NCBI RefSeq assembly: GCF_030731045.1
Contig: NZ_JAVALS010000001.1
Span: 622,532-686,531 of the forward strand
DNA length: 64,000 nt
Direction of reading: 5' to 3'
Origin: Arthrobacter horti
GTDB lineage: Bacteria > Actinomycetota > Actinomycetes > Actinomycetales > Micrococcaceae
Part shown: piece by piece, positions 58,701 through 61,700 of the stretch
How positions within the stretch are numbered: the first letter of the stretch is position 1
Layout: each line of letters starts with the position of its first letter
The notes under the pieces: generated by a model
Database searches by the model: none
Seen by the model: the letters and a program-made list of their open reading frames with translations, nothing else
Told to the model about the DNA's origin: nothing
Made by a program: the position numbers and the translations under genes

Positions 58701-61700
58701 GGGCCGAGGTGGTGGTCTCGTTGACGATCACGAGGTCGAAGCCGAGGCCCACGCTGACCATGTCCGTGAACGCCTTGGGCGCGGAGGTGAGGCTCGCGAC
58801 CACCGATGCGGCGGTTCCCGTACCGCTCACGGTGACGGTGGCCGGGTGGTTCGTGTCCGCGGCCGGGCCCTCGGGGCCGACGTACGCTTCGACCGTCGTC
58901 GAATCCGTCGCGTGGGTGGTGATGAATGCGCCCGCGGCCACGCCGACCGTGACGTTCGAACCCGCAGGCGGTGCGTTCGTGGCCGTCGGAGTGCTCGTGC
59001 CGCCCGCGTGGAGGATCAGGGAGCCTGCGGTGAGGGTGGCGCCGTCGTCGATGTGCGCGGCGATCGTGCCGGCCGTGGTGGCCTCGAGGTCGACCACGGA
59101 GATCGTGACGGCCGCGACCGCGATGTCGATGTTCGTGACGGTCGCGTGGGCGTTGCGGGTCGCCTCTAGGTCGGCCGCGCCGGTGCCGAGGGAGACTCCG
59201 CTGCCGCCGCCGATGTACACCTCGGTGGTGCCGTCGACGGTGGCGGTGGGCGTGGCGCCCGTGCCGCTGATGGCCGCCAGGCCGAGCATCTTGGCCGTGC
59301 CGGTGGCGTTCGGCGTCGCGCCGGCGGTGACCGTGAGCGAGCCGGCCACGACGGTGCTGCTCGCCGCGATGAACGCCCGCGTGGAGCCGTGGATCTCCGC
59401 GTCCGGGGTGAAGACCTGGACGGAGAGTCCTGCGCCGGAGGCGCCGCCCGATTCGGCCGTCGCCGTATCGGTCGATGTCGCCGTGACCAGGATGGCGCCG
59501 CTCCCGACGTTCGCCGAGCCGATGCCGGCCTCCGTCGTCGCGTTTCTGCCGATCTCCGCCTTCGCCGAGGCGATCTGTGCGGCGATGGCGCCCATCGTGA
59601 TCGCCTTGGTGGTCGCTTCGGCGAGGTTGGAGCTCAGGGACGTCGCCGTGAGCGCCGAACCCGTGATCGAGGTTCCGCCGAGGCCGATGTCCGTTCCGCC
59701 GTCGACCTTCGCCGTCGGAACCGAGACGCCGAGGGCCGCGAAGCCGCCCGCGCCGAGCACGGTGCTGGCTTCGGCGTGGTTGTTCGAGGTCACCGTGACC
59801 TCCACGAGGCCGCTCGCGTTCAGTGCGCCGCCGGACTGTCCGAGGACCTCCACGTCGCCGTTCGAGCCGACTTCGGCGAAGGCCATGCTGCCGTTGCCCG
59901 CGAAGCCGAGGCTTCCGGTCACCGCGAGGATGTCCGCCGTGGCGAGGTTCGTCCCGTTCGCGTTGACCTCGATCGCCGCGGCGCCCGGTGTGGTGGCCGT
60001 CGAGGTGGTGCTGACCGAGCCGTAGATGCGCACCCGCGCCGCGGAGTTGTCGTGCGCGGCGGCCGCCATGACGCTCAGGGCTGCGACGCCGCCGAGGTTT
60101 CCGAGCGTGGCCGACGCGATGGACTGGTTGCCGCCATTGCGCGTCCCGGCCTGGATGAGCACCAGGCCGGTGCCGTTCAGCGAGGCGCCCGATCCGATCG
60201 TCGCCTCGATCTTCGCGTCCTGCGTGATGTCCGCCGTCGCGACACCGCCGCTGAGCCCGACGACCGAGACGCCGACCGTCGTCGAGCTGGCCATCGCGGT
60301 ATTGTCCGCGAACGCCTGGACGGTGATAGTGCTCGCGTTCGACGCCGAGCCGTCGGCTTCGGCACTCGTGTGGCCGGAGACCGTGGCGAAGGCGAGGAGG
60401 ACGGTCACCTGGACGCCTCCCCCGCCGCCGCCCGGCGCCGTGGCGGTGGCGGAATTGCTCGCGGTGGCCTTGACGAGGAACGGTGCCGGTGTGCTGAAGG
60501 TGATCGCCGACGTCGGGCCCACGAGGGCCTCGGTGGAGCGGGAGTTGGTCACGCGGGCCACGGTCACCGAGACCGCCAGGACGCCCGTGGCGACGTTGAG
60601 GGTCTTCGCCGTCGCGGTGTGCGTGCCGTCCGCGGTGACGCTCAGTCCGCCCGCTCCGAGCGTGCCGTGCGCGCCGCTCGAGGCGGTCGCCGTGCCGCTG
60701 AGGGTCACGAACGCGAGGTCGCCGGCGAAGCCGCCGCCCGCACCGGCCTCGAACGCGATCGCGAGGAGGTCGTTCGTCGCGTTGTCGGTCACGGAGACGT
60801 TGAGGTGGCCCACGGTCCCGCCGGCGCCGACGGCGATGTTGCCCACCGTGGCGCTCACGCCGCCCGTGACGTTGACCACGGCGGCCGAGACGCCCACCGC
60901 GACGGCCCCGAGACCCACGCCGATCGCGTACGAGTTCGCGGTGCGCTTCGCGTAGGCCGCGACGTCGATGCCGCCGCCGGCCTGGGTGACGCCTGCACCG
61001 GTGACGGGACCCGTGAGGGTCGTCACGGTCTTGCTGGAGTCGATGTGGGCGTTCTGCGTGCTCGAATCGTTGATGACCACCACCTGCGCACCGATCGCGA
61101 TGGCGCCCGCGGCTCCGACGAAGGCGACTCCGGTGACGGTCTCGTCATCCATGCGCGCCTTGACGCTCACCTTGCCGTCCGGGCCCGTTCCGGCCGTGAT
61201 GGTCGCCGTGCCGCCGATGCTCGCATCCGTCGCGCTGTCCACGTTGAGGACAAGGACGGAGACGCCCAGCCCGCCGAGACCCGCGGCGCCCGCACCGGCG
61301 ACGCCGAGGACGTGGAGCCGGTCGATGGCCCAGACGTCCACGTGGCCGCCCGCCACGATGGTCGCGTCGATCGTCGCCGCGGTCCCGCCGGTCGGGGCCG
61401 TGCTGAGGGCCAGGCTGCCGAGATTCGACGTCGGAGCCGCCGCGGCGATCATGGCGCCGGCGGCGGCGAGCCGGGCGGCGAGGCGTGCGTTGGTCGAGGA
61501 CTCAGTGCCGGAGTTCAGACGCCAGGCCGCGTTGTGCGCGGGATCCGCGCCGCCCGAGGAGATGTCCGCCGTCGCCGAGTAGGTGCTGCCGCCGTAGGTG
61601 ACCAGCTGGCCGCTCGAGTAGTTCGTGGCCGAACTCCACGCGTTGGCGGTGCCCGCCGTCGTGCCGTCCAGCGAGTGGTTCTGGTAGCCGCCCGCTCCCC

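Noticed and set aside
42763-59169. 5,468-codon open frame on the plus strand opposite the giant gene
   Set aside because: Its translation is Arg/His/Asp/Val-rich with no domains, whereas the minus frame shows clear RTX, Calx-beta and jelly-roll domains. High G+C with few AT-rich stop codons leaves the complementary frame open.
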